64,000 bases of DNA from Streptomyces sp. NBC_01241 (GCF_041435435.1 NZ_CP108494.1:7040501-7104500); one strand, 5' to 3'; counted from the stretch's first letter, positions 51,686-61,806 are shown. Made by a program: numbers and translations. The notes: generated by a model from the sequence alone, not told the origin.

Positions 51686-53029
51686 GTGTCCGGTGCGGAC
51701 GTGAAACTGGTACTGCGCTCGACGCGTGTCGTCACCCCGGACGGGACGCGCCCCGCAGTGGTCGCCGTCGCCGAGGGGAGAATCGACGCAGTCCTGCCGT
51801 ACGACACCGAGGTGCCGGCCGGTGCCCGGCTGGAGGACTTCGGCGACGACGCCCTGCTGCCCGGACTCGTCGACACCCATGTCCATGTGAACGACCCCGG
51901 TCGCACCGCCTGGGAGGGCTTCCACACCGCCACCCGCGCCGCGGCGGCGGGCGGCATCACGACCCTGCTCGACATGCCGCTCAACTCCCTCCCGCCGACC
52001 ACCACCGTCCCGCATCTGCGCACCAAGCAGCAGGTGGCAGCCCCCAAGGCGCACATCGACACGGGATTCTGGGGCGGGGCGATCCCGTCCAACGTCAAGG
52101 ACCTGCGTCCGCTGCACGAGGCCGGGGTCTTCGGTTTCAAGTGCTTCCTCTCGCCCTCCGGCGTCGACGAGTTCCCCGAGCTCGACCAGGAGCAGCTGGC
52201 CCGGTCCATGGCCGAGATCTCCGGCTTCGGCGGGCTGCTGATCGTGCACGCCGAGGACCCACGCCAGCTGGCCTCCGCCCCGCAGCGCAGCGGGCCCGCG
52301 TACGCCGACTTCCTCGCCTCCCGGCCCCGGGACGCCGAGAACACCGCGATCGAGGGACTCATCGCGCACGCCAGGCGGATGAACGCCCGGGTCCATGTGC
52401 TGCACCTGTCCTCCAGTGACGCGCTGCCGTTGATCGCCGCCGCCAAGCGCGAGGGCGTACGGGTCACCGTCGAGTCCTGCCCGCACTTCCTCACCCTCAC
52501 CGCCGAGGAAGTCCCGGACGGCGCGACCGAGTTCAAGTGCTGCCCGCCGATCCGCGAGGCCGCCAACCAGGACGCGCTGTGGGAGGGGCTGGCCGACGGG
52601 ACGATCGACTGCATCGTCTCGGACCACTCGCCGTGTACCGCCGACCTCAAGACGCCGGACTTCGCCTCCGCGTGGGGCGGCATCTCCTCCCTCCAGCTGG
52701 GCCTTCCCGCCATCTGGACCGAGGCCCGCAAGCGCGGCCACTCGCTCGACGACGTCGTCCGCTGGATGTCCGCCGCCCCCGCCGAACTGGCCGGGCTGCC
52801 CCGCAAGGGCGCCATCGAGGCCGGCCGCGACGCCGACTTCGCGGTCCTCGCCCCCGACGCGACCTTCACCGTCGACCCCGCCGAGCTCTTCCACCGCAAC
52901 CAGGTCACCGCCTACGCCGGCAAGACCCTGCACGGCGTCGTGAGATCGACGTGGCTGCGCGGACGGCGGATCGCGGCGGACGGCACCGTCGGCGAACCCA
53001 CCGGCCGCCTTCTCGAAAGGAATCAGTGA
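51686..53029 (+). CDS. allB: Allantoinase
   Basis: A 447-residue amidohydrolase that opens allantoin to allantoate. It has the HxH metal motif [40 protein letters not shown], the probable carboxylated Lys in [18 protein letters not shown], His ligands in LIVHAEDP and [13 protein letters not shown], and the Asp in [10 protein letters not shown]. The GTG at 51686 follows GAGGAG. Its stop lies two bases before the allantoicase start, so the two genes formed one operon before the insertion. Confidence 0.95.
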   Translation: MSGADVKLVLRSTRVVTPDGTRPAVVAVAEGRIDAVLPYDTEVPAGARLEDFGDDALLPGLVDTHVHVNDPGRTAWEGFHTATRAAAAGGITTLLDMPLNSLPPTTTVPHLRTKQQVAAPKAHIDTGFWGGAIPSNVKDLRPLHEAGVFGFKCFLSPSGVDEFPELDQEQLARSMAEISGFGGLLIVHAEDPRQLASAPQRSGPAYADFLASRPRDAENTAIEGLIAHARRMNARVHVLHLSSSDALPLIAAAKREGVRVTVESCPHFLTLTAEEVPDGATEFKCCPPIREAANQDALWEGLADGTIDCIVSDHSPCTADLKTPDFASAWGGISSLQLGLPAIWTEARKRGHSLDDVVRWMSAAPAELAGLPRKGAIEAGRDADFAVLAPDATFTVDPAELFHRNQVTAYAGKTLHGVVRSTWLRGRRIAADGTVGEPTGRLLERNQ

Positions 53030-53031
53030 CC

Positions 53032-53742
53032 ATGACGGCGACAGCCCGCTTCACCGGTGACGCGAACCCGTACGGCGGCGGCGACCCGTACGCCGACTAC
53101 CGCACCGCCGACCTCCCCTTCACCGGCCTCGTCGACCTCGCCGACCGGCGGCTCGGCGCCGGGGTGATCGCCGCCAACGACGAGTTCTTCGCCGAGCGCG
53201 AGAACCTCCTGAAGCCGGAGCCCGCCGAGTTCGACCCCGAGCGCTTCGGCCACAAGGGCAAGATCATGGACGGCTGGGAGACCCGCCGTCGGCGCGGCGC
53301 GGGCGCCGACCGGCCGCACCCCACGGACGAGGACCACGACTGGGCGCTGGTACGGCTCGGCGCGCCCGGAGTCGTACGCGGCATCGTCGTCGACACTGCC
53401 CACTTCCGCGGCAACCACCCGCAGGCGGTCTCCGTCGAGGCGGCCTGCGTCCCCGGCTCCCCGTCGCCCGAGGAACTCCTCGCGCCCGGAGTGAAGTGGA
53501 CAACGCTCGTACCGCGCACGGCCGTCGGCGGACACGCGGCCAATGGGTTCGTCGTCGCGGCCGAGCAGCGCGTCACCCATCTGCGGGTCAATCAGCACCC
53601 CGACGGCGGGATAGCCCGGCTCCGGGTGTACGGCGAGGTCACCCCCGACCCGGACTGGCTGGCCGCCCTCGGCACCATCGACCTGGTCGCCCTCGAGAAC
53701 GGCGGCCTGGTCGAGGACGCCTCCGACCGCTTCTACCTCTGA
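53032..53742 (+). pseudogene. alc: Allantoicase, 5' part, cut by insertion
   Basis: About 235 native codons: FTGLVDLADRRLGAGVIAAN, DEFFAERENLLKPEP, then GKIMDGWETRRRRGAGADRP, IVVDTAHFRGNHPQAVSVEA and LRVNQHPDGGIARLRVYGEV. This is the complete first allantoicase (galactose-binding-like) repeat. The native frame ends at FY (about 53736), and element sequence gives Leu and a stop. The second repeat resumes at 57426. Total 235 + 136 residues equals a normal allantoicase, so nothing was lost except continuity. The truncated product is unlikely to be active. Confidence 0.93.
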
Positions 53743-53764
53743 TCTTGGCCAGTGCTCCGCCCTT

Positions 53765-55543
53765 GAAGGACTCTGCTGAGGAATGCGTGATTCGAGCAGG
53801 GCTGGGTCGTTGGTCCTCCACGATTGTTATGGCGTGAGCGGGAGGGCCGGGAGATGTCACTGGAGCCACGGGCTGGTCATGGGGTGCCGGAGCTGACGGC
53901 CCGGGTGGTGCGGGCAGCGTTCCCGAAGGGGACGATGGCGGTGCGGATCCGGGAGGCGTTGGGCCCGCTGTTTGAGGACGAGGCGTTCGCAGGGGCGTTT
54001 GCCGTCCGGGGACGCCCGGCTGTCTCGCCGGGGGCGTTGGCTTTGGTGTCGGTGTTGCAGTACGCGGAGGGGCTGACCGATCGGCAGGCCGCTGACCAGG
54101 TGCGGGCCCGGATGGACTGGAAGTTTCTGCTCGGCCTGGAGCTGGACGATCCCGGGTTCGATGCCTCCGTGCTGAGCCTGTTCCGTTCCCGTCTCATTGA
54201 GCACGGACTGGAACAGACGACGCTGGAGCTGGTGCTGGAACGCCTGCGCGGGCTGGGCCTGCTGAAGGCCGGTGGCCGGCAGCGGACCGATTCCACGCAT
54301 GTGCTGGCGGCGGTGCGGACGCTGAACAGGATGGAGTTCGTCGGCGAGACGCTGCGGGCGGCGCTGGAGGCGCTGGCGGTCGCCGCCCCGGCATGGCTGT
54401 CCGGCCTGGTCACGGCCGAGTGGGCCGAGCGCTACGGGCCGCGCGTGGACGATTACCGCTTCCCCAAGGGCGAAGAGGTCCGTGAACAGTGGTCTGAGCA
54501 GGTCGGACGGGACGGGTTCGTCCTGCTGGAGGCGGTCTACGCCCCCGCGGCTCCGGACTGGCTGCGCGAGATCGAGGCGGTGCAGGTCCTGCGGGTCTCC
54601 TGGGTCCAGCAGTACCACCGCGACGAGAGGGGGTGCGCTGGCGGGAGGGCAAGGATCTCCCGCCGGTTCATCACCGGTTGTGCTCGCCCTATGACACCGA
54701 TGCCCGTTACGGGATCAAGCGCGGCTCGGGCTGGACCGGCTACAAGGCGCATCTGACCGAGACCTGCGAGCCGGATGCGCCGCACGTGATCACGCAGGTG
54801 GCCACCACCGATGCCGTGGTGGCCGACACGGAGATGACCGAACCGGTCCACCAGGCGCTCGCGGAACGGGAGTTGCTGCCGCACGTGCATGTCGTGGATG
54901 CCGGCTACACCACTGCCGCCCTGTTCCTGTCCGCGACCGAGCGGGGTATGGAACTGCTCGGCCCGGCCCCGCACGACAGCAGCCGCCAGTCCCAAGAGGA
55001 TCAGGGCTTCTCCCGCGCCGACTTCACCATCGACTGGGACAACGAGAGCGCCATCTGTCCCGGCGGGCACCGAAGTTTCGAGTGGTGGGAACAGAAACAC
55101 CACCGCAACGGCACTCCGGTCCTCAAGGTGTTCTTCTCCGCCGAGCACTGCCGCCCCTGCCCGAAGCAGACGGCATGCACCAAGCCCCCGTCCGGCCGCC
55201 GGGGCAGGGGCATCACCTTCCTGCCCCGCGAACGGCACGAGGCCCTCGAAGCCGTCCGCCAGGCCCAGGAGACCGACAATTGGAAGAACCGTTACGCGAT
55301 CCGGGCCGGGGTCGAAGGCACGATCTCCCGGGCCGTCCGTGTCACCGGCCTGCGCCGTACCCGCTACCGCGATCTACCCGCGACCCGCCTCGGCCACGTC
55401 TTCGCCTCCACCGCACTCAACCTCATCCGCATCGACCGATGGCTGACCGGCACCCCACTCGGCGGCACCCGCACCTCCCGCCTCGAAGCTCTGATGCTCG
55501 CGGCCTGACCACCCGAATCACGCATTCCTCAGCAGAGTCCTTC
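53765..55543 (+). mobile_element. IS1182-family insertion sequence, 1779 bp
   Basis: Perfect 30-bp terminal inverted repeats at 53765-53794 and 55514-55543 (starting GAAGGACTCTGCTGAGGAAT). The flanks CCGCCCT and AGGGCGG are themselves complementary, so it inserted inside a palindrome, which is the left-end hairpin of the outer element. Insertion into palindromes is a habit described for this IS group. Confidence 0.88.
53854..55508 (+). pseudogene. IS1182 transposase, frameshifted
   Basis: The first frame (MSLEPRAGHGVPELTARVVR; QYAEGLTDRQAADQVRARMD; QRTDSTHVLAAVRTLNRM with the first Asp) is open to RVSWVQQYHRDERG. The second frame carries on from VRWREGKDLPPVHHRLCSPY, with HVVDAGYTTAALFLSATERG (second Asp), a Cys cluster (HCRPCPKQTACTKP) and IRAGVEGTISRAVRVTGLRR (Glu). 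The switch is at GGGGG (54629-54633); one missing G, or -1 slippage there, explains it. With one frame restored the enzyme is about 551 residues with a full DDE set. Confidence 0.85.
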
Positions 55544-55575
55544 AGGGCGGGGGTGAAGGCCATCCTTGGCCCGGA

Positions 55576-55603
55576 GGCGCAGAGCGCCGGAGTGCTCTGC
55601 GCC
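55576..55603. terminator. Hairpin downstream of tnpA
   Basis: GGCGCAGAGC / GCTCTGCGCC 10-bp perfect stem with an 8-nt loop, 13 bp after the tnpA stop. It may end tnpA transcription. Confidence 0.55.
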
Positions 55604-55615
55604 TTGGGGTGAGGG

Positions 55616-56044
55616 TCAGACGGGACGCTGTTGGTTTTCGATGTACTGCTTGACGACGGTCAGGGGTGCGCCGCCGCAGGACCCTGCGAAGTAGGAGCCG
55701 GACCAGAAGTGTCCGCCCCACAGGTACCGGCGGACATGCGCGTTGTACTCCTGGCGGAGCCTGCGGGAACTGACGCCCTTGAGGGAGTTGACCAGTTTGG
55801 AGAGCTGCACCTTCGGCGGGTAGTGCACGAGCAGGTGGACGTGGTCCTGTTCGCCGTTGAACTGTTTCAGCTCGGCCTCGAAGTCGGCGCAGACCTCCCG
55901 CATGATCTCTTCGGTGCGGGTCAGCATGGCGTCGGTGAACGCTTCACGCCGGTACTTCGTGACAAAAACCAAATGAACATGCAGGTTGTAGACAACATGG
56001 CGACCGGTTCTGACATCGGGATGAGGGTTCCAGCGCGGTGACAT
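55616..56044 (-). CDS. tnpA: IS200/IS605 Y1 transposase TnpA
   Basis: A 142-residue HUH transposase. It has the HUH motif in GEQDHVHLLVHYPPKVQLSK (HVH) and the catalytic Tyr in VVKQYIENQQRPV, which is near the C-terminus as expected. HVHLVFVTKYRREAFTDAML is the family N-terminus. It cuts and joins single-stranded element ends. The reading frame is intact. It is divergent from tnpB, with 11 bp between starts. Confidence 0.92.
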   Translation of the reverse strand: MSPRWNPHPDVRTGRHVVYNLHVHLVFVTKYRREAFTDAMLTRTEEIMREVCADFEAELKQFNGEQDHVHLLVHYPPKVQLSKLVNSLKGVSSRRLRQEYNAHVRRYLWGGHFWSGSYFAGSCGGAPLTVVKQYIENQQRPV

Positions 56045-56055
56045 AAACCAATGCT

Positions 56056-57387
56056 ATGGTCTCGATCGTGAGTCAAGACACCATGGTCAAGCGGCAGTTC
56101 GGGCATCGTGCCCGGCTTGCGCTGTCGCCTGCCGAGGCGTTGAGGACTGATAGCCAGGCGCACGCGGCCCGCACCATGTGGAACCTGCTGCACGCCTGGT
56201 GGCAGATGATGCCGAAGGAAAAGCGGACTCTCGGACACGCGGATGCCGCCGTACGACAGGCCCGCAAGGACATCGACTTCCTTGCTGTCCTTCCCGCGCA
56301 GGCCGCGCAAGCGGTACTCAAGACGTACTTCCAGGCGTGGAAGAACTGCTGGGAGGGCCGCGCCGACGCCCCGAACTTCAAGGGCCGGTTCCGCACGGTG
56401 ATGTCCGTGGACGTCCCTCAGGGCCGGGACCTGAACATCGTGCGCGTGCACCGCCGCTGGGGCATGGCCAACATTCCCAAGGTGGGCCGGGTCCGCTTCC
56501 GGTGGACCAAAGACCTTCCGGTCGGCAAGCGTGCAGGCGCGGAGAACCGGATCACCGGGGCACGGCTGGTCAAGGACGCTTCCCCAAGCTCTCGGCTTCG
56601 CTCGAGCAGGGGAGGCCCCATTGGCTGGCACATCGCCTTCCGCGTCCAGACCTTGGAGGTCAAGCCCGAGCCCCACCAGGGGCCGGAAGTCGGCATCGAC
56701 GTGGGCGTCACCGTGCCCATCGCCCTCTCGGACGGCGAGACGTACGAGCACGGCGAATGGCTGACGGAGAAGGAGAAGGCCAGGCTTCTGCACCTGGAGC
56801 GGCGCGCCGCGCAGCGCAAGCGGCACCGCAAGCCCGGCGAGCGCACCAGCCGCCGGCTGCACCGCACCTACGACCAGATCGCAGGACTCCGCGCGAAAGC
56901 CAAGCGCAGGGCCCTGGACTGGCAGCACCAGACGACCACCGCCATCGCCCGCACATACGGCACCGTCGTGGTCGAAGCACTCACCATCACGAACATGGTC
57001 AAGTCCGCCAGGGGAACCATCGAGGAGCCAGGGAAGAACGTCGCCCAGAAGTCCGGGCTGAACCGCTCCATCAGCAAGGAGGCATGGGGCCGCACGGTCA
57101 CCATGCTGACGTACAAGACCGCCCGGCTCGGCGGCACCCTGCACAAGGTCCCCGCCCCCGGCACCTCCCAACGCTGCTCAGCGTGCGGCTTCACCACGCC
57201 CGGCAACCGGGAGAGCCAGGCCGTGTTCGTGTGCAAGAACCCCGACTGCGGCTGGTCGGGCAATGCCGACCACAACGCAGCCCGGAACGTCTTGCACCTG
57301 TACCGGATGGGCCTCGCGCTCATCCCGGCTGCCGGGAGGGCAGTCGTCAGACGTGCGAAGCGCGTCAAGCCCGCTGCCGCAAGGTAA
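56056..57387 (+). CDS. tnpB: TnpB RNA-guided nuclease
   Basis: A 443-residue TnpB. RuvC residues are present: Asp in VGIDVGVTVPIALSDGETYE, Glu in YGTVVVEALTITNMVKS, Asp in WSGNADHNAARNVL. The zinc finger is CSACGFTTPG with CKNPDCGW. The length fits the family, with one oddity: about 15 residues (SPSSRLRSSRGGPI) inserted in frame before WHIAFRVQ. The right end of the gene and its downstream hairpin would form the guide RNA scaffold. GTG starts near 56068 are possible alternatives to ATG at 56056. Confidence 0.9.
   Translation: MVSIVSQDTMVKRQFGHRARLALSPAEALRTDSQAHAARTMWNLLHAWWQMMPKEKRTLGHADAAVRQARKDIDFLAVLPAQAAQAVLKTYFQAWKNCWEGRADAPNFKGRFRTVMSVDVPQGRDLNIVRVHRRWGMANIPKVGRVRFRWTKDLPVGKRAGAENRITGARLVKDASPSSRLRSSRGGPIGWHIAFRVQTLEVKPEPHQGPEVGIDVGVTVPIALSDGETYEHGEWLTEKEKARLLHLERRAAQRKRHRKPGERTSRRLHRTYDQIAGLRAKAKRRALDWQHQTTTAIARTYGTVVVEALTITNMVKSARGTIEEPGKNVAQKSGLNRSISKEAWGRTVTMLTYKTARLGGTLHKVPAPGTSQRCSACGFTTPGNRESQAVFVCKNPDCGWSGNADHNAARNVLHLYRMGLALIPAAGRAVVRRAKRVKPAAAR
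56582..56620 (+). repeat. Palindromic repeat inserted in tnpB
   Basis: CCCCAAGCTCTCGGCTTCGC continues to GAGCAGGGGAGGCCCC. It can fold into a hairpin (CCCC-A-GCTC against GAGC-A-GGGG). I recall the same short element from many Streptomyces intergenic regions. It is read through in frame. Confidence 0.6.
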
Positions 57388-57445
57388 GCAGGAATCTCCC
57401 GGCTTCAGCCGGGAGAGCACTTCAATCGCCGGCCACCAACACCAT
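57300..57445 (+). ncRNA. Predicted TnpB guide RNA (omega/reRNA) region
   Basis: TnpB guide RNAs derive from the 3' part of tnpB through the right-end hairpin into flanking DNA. Here the hairpin at 57395-57416 and the terminal GCACTTCAA would be scaffold. The guide would be the next 15-20 bases, TCGCCGGCCACCAACACCAT, which is alc sequence. The RNA's 5' limit is a guess. This is family knowledge applied to position; no expression evidence. Confidence 0.4.
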
Positions 57446-57836
57446 CCAGCCGGGCAGGTCCCGCAAGATGGACGACGGCTGGGAGACCCGGCGCCGGCGC
57501 GACAAGGGCAACGACTGGATCCGCTACCGCCTCGTCGAGCAGGCGGAGATCCGCGCCGTGGAGATCGACACCGCGTATCTGAAGGGCAATTCGGCGGGCT
57601 GGGCGGGCCTTTCCGCCCGTGACGGGGAGAACGGCGACTGGACCGAGGTGCTGCCCCGGACCCGGCTGCAGCCCGATACGAACCACCGCTTCGTCCTGCC
57701 GGACGCGGTGCGGGCCACGCACGTGCGGATCGACATCTTCCCGGACGGCGGCATTTCCCGGCTGCGGCTGTTCGGGTCACCGACCGAGGAGGGCGCCGCC
57801 CGGTTGGCCGCGCGCCACCGGGAACTCGGCGGTTAG
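57426..57836 (+). pseudogene. alc: Allantoicase, 3' part
   Basis: The frame resumes SPATNTIQPGRSRKMDDGWE, then TRRRRDKGNDWIRYRLVEQA, VEIDTAYLKGNSAGWAGLSA and IDIFPDGGISRLRLFGSPTE to the stop at 57836. This is the second allantoicase repeat, 136 codons and undamaged. No promoter or start is present, so it is not translated alone. Preservation of both halves implies a fairly recent insertion. Confidence 0.92.
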
Positions 57837-57903
57837 CGCCCGTCCCGCGCTTTCCGGGTGTGCCTTGTCTGTCCGTGTTCATGGCATATGGGATCCTGTC
57901 GTC

Positions 57904-58236
57904 ATGATCTTCATCGCCGTCAAATTCACCGTCCACAGCGCCGAACGCGACAACTGGCTCCCGGCCGTCGAGGACTTCACCGTCGCTACCCGGAACGAGC
58001 CCGGCAATCTCTTCTTCGAGTGGTCGTACAGCGTCGAGAACCCGTACCAGTTCGTCCTGCTGGAGGCCTTCGCCTCCCCGGAGGCGGGCGAGGCCCATGT
58101 GAGGTCGGAGCACTTCGCGGCGGCGATGGACCGGATGGCGGATCTCGTCGCCGAGACTCCGGAGATCATCAACGTCGAGGTGCCGGGCGAGGGTTGGTCC
58201 CGGATGACGGAACTCGCCCCGCGCGGCCCGCGGTGA
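57904..58236 (+). CDS. Antibiotic biosynthesis monooxygenase-fold (quinol monooxygenase-like) protein
   Basis: A 110-residue ABM-fold protein (MIFIAVKFTVHSAERDNWLP; RNEPGNLFFEWSYSVENPYQ; FASPEAGEAHVRSEHFAAAM). The family includes small cofactor-free monooxygenases such as YgiN; the highly conserved EPG...FE and HxxSEHF-like blocks are seen. Cytoplasmic. It is separated from alc by 67 bp and is not clearly part of the allantoin operon. Confidence 0.82.
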   Translation: MIFIAVKFTVHSAERDNWLPAVEDFTVATRNEPGNLFFEWSYSVENPYQFVLLEAFASPEAGEAHVRSEHFAAAMDRMADLVAETPEIINVEVPGEGWSRMTELAPRGPR

Positions 58237-58337
58237 CGGGTACGTCGGCGCTGCGGGCCCCCGTTATGTTCTTCGCGGTCCTGCAAGAGGGCCGCTGGGC
58301 TCCGGGCCCGGCATGACTGTGTCCCCCTGTCGAACGG

Positions 58338-58993
58338 ATGACCTGGGGGGTGGTGTCACCGGGCCCGGGAGGTGCCGTCGGAGACGCTGATGAGAGGACC
58401 GGCCACTGCCCGGTCCGGCGCAATGCCGGACAGCTCGCGGTCGGCCTGATCCTGCTCTCCACCGTCGAGCCGGTTGCCGCGGGGGCCCTGCTCGTGGCCC
58501 TGTTCAGCGTCGCCGTGTACCGGCCGTTCCGCCCGGTGGCGGCCATCGGGGTGCTGCTGCCCCTGCTGGTGCTCAGCTGGGGCATGGTCGTACGGTCCAG
58601 GCGCCAGCTCGTCGTCACGCTCCGCGAGCGGGCCCGGCGGGCCGAGGCCGGGCCGGACTCCGCGCCGAGCAGGCGCAGCGGCTGGCCCGCCAGGCCATCG
58701 CCCGGGAGATGCACGATGTCCTCGCCCACCGGCTGACCCCCCTCAGCGTCCATGCCGGCGCCCTCGAATTCCGCCCCGCCGCGCCCCCGGCCGAAGTGGC
58801 GCGGGCCGCCGGTGTCATCCGGGACAGCGCGCACGACGCGCTCCAGGACCTCCGCGAGATCACCGGCGTCCTGCGCAGCCCCGGCGAGAGCGACGGCCCC
58901 CGGCCGCAGCCCGCCGACAGCCGTGGCCGGATAGCGCCGTCGGCGTATGACGCGGCCCGCTCGACGACTGCGGTGCGCAATCCGGCGGCATAG
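58338..58993 (+). pseudogene. Two-component histidine kinase remnant
   Basis: The first frame holds two membrane helices (GLILLSTVEPVAAGALLVAL; VAAIGVLLPLLVLSWGMVVR). Near 58655 it slips, and the next frame gives RLARQAIAREMHDVLAHRLT, with the phospho-acceptor His box of the HisKA_3/DesK type, and SVHAGALEFRPAAPPAEVAR. The HATPase catalytic domain is absent, and the frame ends about 50 residues later. It is therefore frameshifted and truncated. No response regulator gene follows. Confidence 0.7.
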
Positions 58994-59048
58994 GCTGAAC
59001 CGGTCGGTCCGAGACGATCGAGCCGTTCAGACCGGGAGGGGCGATCCC

Positions 59049-60239
<1,191 letters not shown>

Positions 60240-60270
60240 GGCAGGGCCGACCGGCCTGATAACCTTTGTT

Positions 60271-60693
60271 ATGACCGGACTTGACTTGCAGATGGCGCAG
60301 AAGGTTCTCGACAGCCAGCCATTCAGTGGGCTCGTCGGGGCGCGGATCACCGCCTTCGGGGACGGCGCGGCCACCCTCGAAGTGGACATCCGGCAGGAAC
60401 TCCAGCAGCAGAACGGCTTTCTGCACGGCGGGGTCCTGGCCTACGCCGCCGACAACTCGATCACCTTCGCCGCCGGGACGACACTTGGCCCGGCCGTACT
60501 GACCGGCGGTTTCTCCATCCAGTACATCCGGCCCGCCACGGGCCGCACTCTCATCGCCCACGCCGACGTCGTGCACACCGGCCGCCGTCAGGCCGTGGTC
60601 CGCTGTGAGCTGTTCGCGGCGGGGGAGGACGGAGCGAGGGCGCTCTGCGCGGTCGCGCAGGGCACCGTACTGTCCGCCACGTCGTCCTCCTGA
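60271..60693 (+). CDS. PaaI-family hotdog thioesterase
   Basis: A 140-residue hotdog-fold protein: LVGARITAFGDGAATLEVDI, QQNGFLHGGVLAYAADNSIT (NGxxHGG catalytic loop), and GFSIQYIRPATGRTLIAHAD. It hydrolyses acyl- or aryl-CoA thioesters. It may be co-transcribed with the P450 31 bp upstream. No specific pathway is evident. Confidence 0.85.
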   Translation: MTGLDLQMAQKVLDSQPFSGLVGARITAFGDGAATLEVDIRQELQQQNGFLHGGVLAYAADNSITFAAGTTLGPAVLTGGFSIQYIRPATGRTLIAHADVVHTGRRQAVVRCELFAAGEDGARALCAVAQGTVLSATSSS

Positions 60694-60714
60694 ATCGCCC
60701 GGTCCGCCGCCGGG

Positions 60715-61767
60715 TCACGAGGAGGGCCGGGCCGTTTCCGCCGGACGGGCGGCGGTGCCCCCGGCGATCTCCGCGATCTCCGCGATCTCCACGGGGCGCC
60801 GCTCGCGGCGGGACACTTCGCACGCCTCCGCGATCAGCAGCGCGTACCACGCCTCCCGGCCGTCGCACGGATTGGGCAGCGCGCCCCGCACCACCCGTAC
60901 GAACGCGTCCAGTTCCGCCTCGTACGCCGCGCCGAACCGTTCCAGGAAGCCCGGCCAGGGGCTGTGCGGTGCGGCGGGGCCCCGCGGTTCGGCCGAGGTG
61001 ACCGGCGTACGGTCGTCCAGGCCGACCGTGATCTGGCCGAGTTCGCCCGCCAGTTCCATCCGTACGTCGTAACCGGCGCCGTTGCAGCGGGTGGCCGTCG
61101 CCGTGACGAGGGTGCCGTCGTCGAGAGTGAGCAGGGCCGCCGCCGTGTCGACGTCGCCGGCCGCCCGGAACATCTCGGGCCCCGCGTCCGATCCGGTGGC
61201 GTACACCTCGGTCACCTCACGGCCCGTCACCCACCGCAGCATGTCGAAGTCATGGACCAGACAGTCCCGGTACAGCCCCCCGGAGAGCGGCAGATACGCG
61301 GCGGGCGGCGGCGCGGGGTCCATCGTCATCGCCCGCACGGTGTGCAGCCGGCCCAGCGACCCCGCCCGCACGGCGGCGCGCGCCGCCCCGTACCCGGCGT
61401 CGAACCTGCGCATGAAGCCCAGCTGGAGGATGCTTCTTGCTCGTTCGACCGCACGCAGCGCGCTCAGCGTTCCCGGCAGGTCCAGGGCGATCGGCTTCTC
61501 GCAGAACGCGGGCAGCCCCGCCCGCGCGGCCTGCCCGATCAGCTCCGCGTGCGCCGACGTGGCCGAGGCGATCACCACGGCGTCCACACCCGCGCCGAAC
61601 ACCTCGGCGGCGCTGTCCGCGGCCGTCGCGCCGACGCTGTCCGCGACCTTTGCCGCCCGCGCCCGGTCGGTGTCCGCCACCACCAGGGCGTCCACCTCGG
61701 GATGGCGGGCCAGTACGCCCGCGTGGAAGGAACCGATCCGTCCGGTGCCGATGAGTCCGATGCGCAT
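60715..61767 (-). CDS. Gfo/Idh/MocA family oxidoreductase (inositol 2-dehydrogenase-like)
   Basis: A 350-residue NAD(P)-dependent dehydrogenase. The Rossmann motif is MRIGLIGTGRIGSFHAGVLA, the catalytic-Lys motif is AFCEKPIALD (EKP), and YRDCLVHDFDMLRWVTGREV is the typical HDxD block. Close relatives oxidise myo-inositol or related polyols. It is divergent from the GntR regulator across 137 bp with two operator-like sites. The 3' end has a short repeat (EIAEIAEIAGG). Confidence 0.88.
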   Translation of the reverse strand: MRIGLIGTGRIGSFHAGVLARHPEVDALVVADTDRARAAKVADSVGATAADSAAEVFGAGVDAVVIASATSAHAELIGQAARAGLPAFCEKPIALDLPGTLSALRAVERARSILQLGFMRRFDAGYGAARAAVRAGSLGRLHTVRAMTMDPAPPPAAYLPLSGGLYRDCLVHDFDMLRWVTGREVTEVYATGSDAGPEMFRAAGDVDTAAALLTLDDGTLVTATATRCNGAGYDVRMELAGELGQITVGLDDRTPVTSAEPRGPAAPHSPWPGFLERFGAAYEAELDAFVRVVRGALPNPCDGREAWYALLIAEACEVSRRERRPVEIAEIAEIAGGTAARPAETARPSS

Positions 61768-61806
61768 GGACCCAACGTGACGCCCGGGGACTGCGCTGTC
61801 AACCAT

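Larger units (their letters stand above)
53737..57425. mobile_element. IS200/IS605-type element inserted in alc, carrying a nested IS1182
   Basis: The outer element contains divergent tnpA (55616-56044) and tnpB (56056-57387). The right end is a hairpin (57395-57416, TCTCCCGGC-TTCA-complement) followed by GCACTTCAA; the next base resumes alc in frame. The left end is near 53737-53740 and begins with a short stretch leading to a hairpin half CCGCCCT (53757-53763) whose partner AGGGCGG is at 55544-55550. Between them lies an IS1182 element. No target duplication is evident, as expected for this family. The exact left base is uncertain by about 3 nt. Confidence 0.8.

Noticed and set aside
53737-57425. 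Composite transposon carrying cargo genes
   Set aside because: Only tnpA, tnpB and the IS1182 transposase are inside; the structure is one element nested in another, not paired IS copies.
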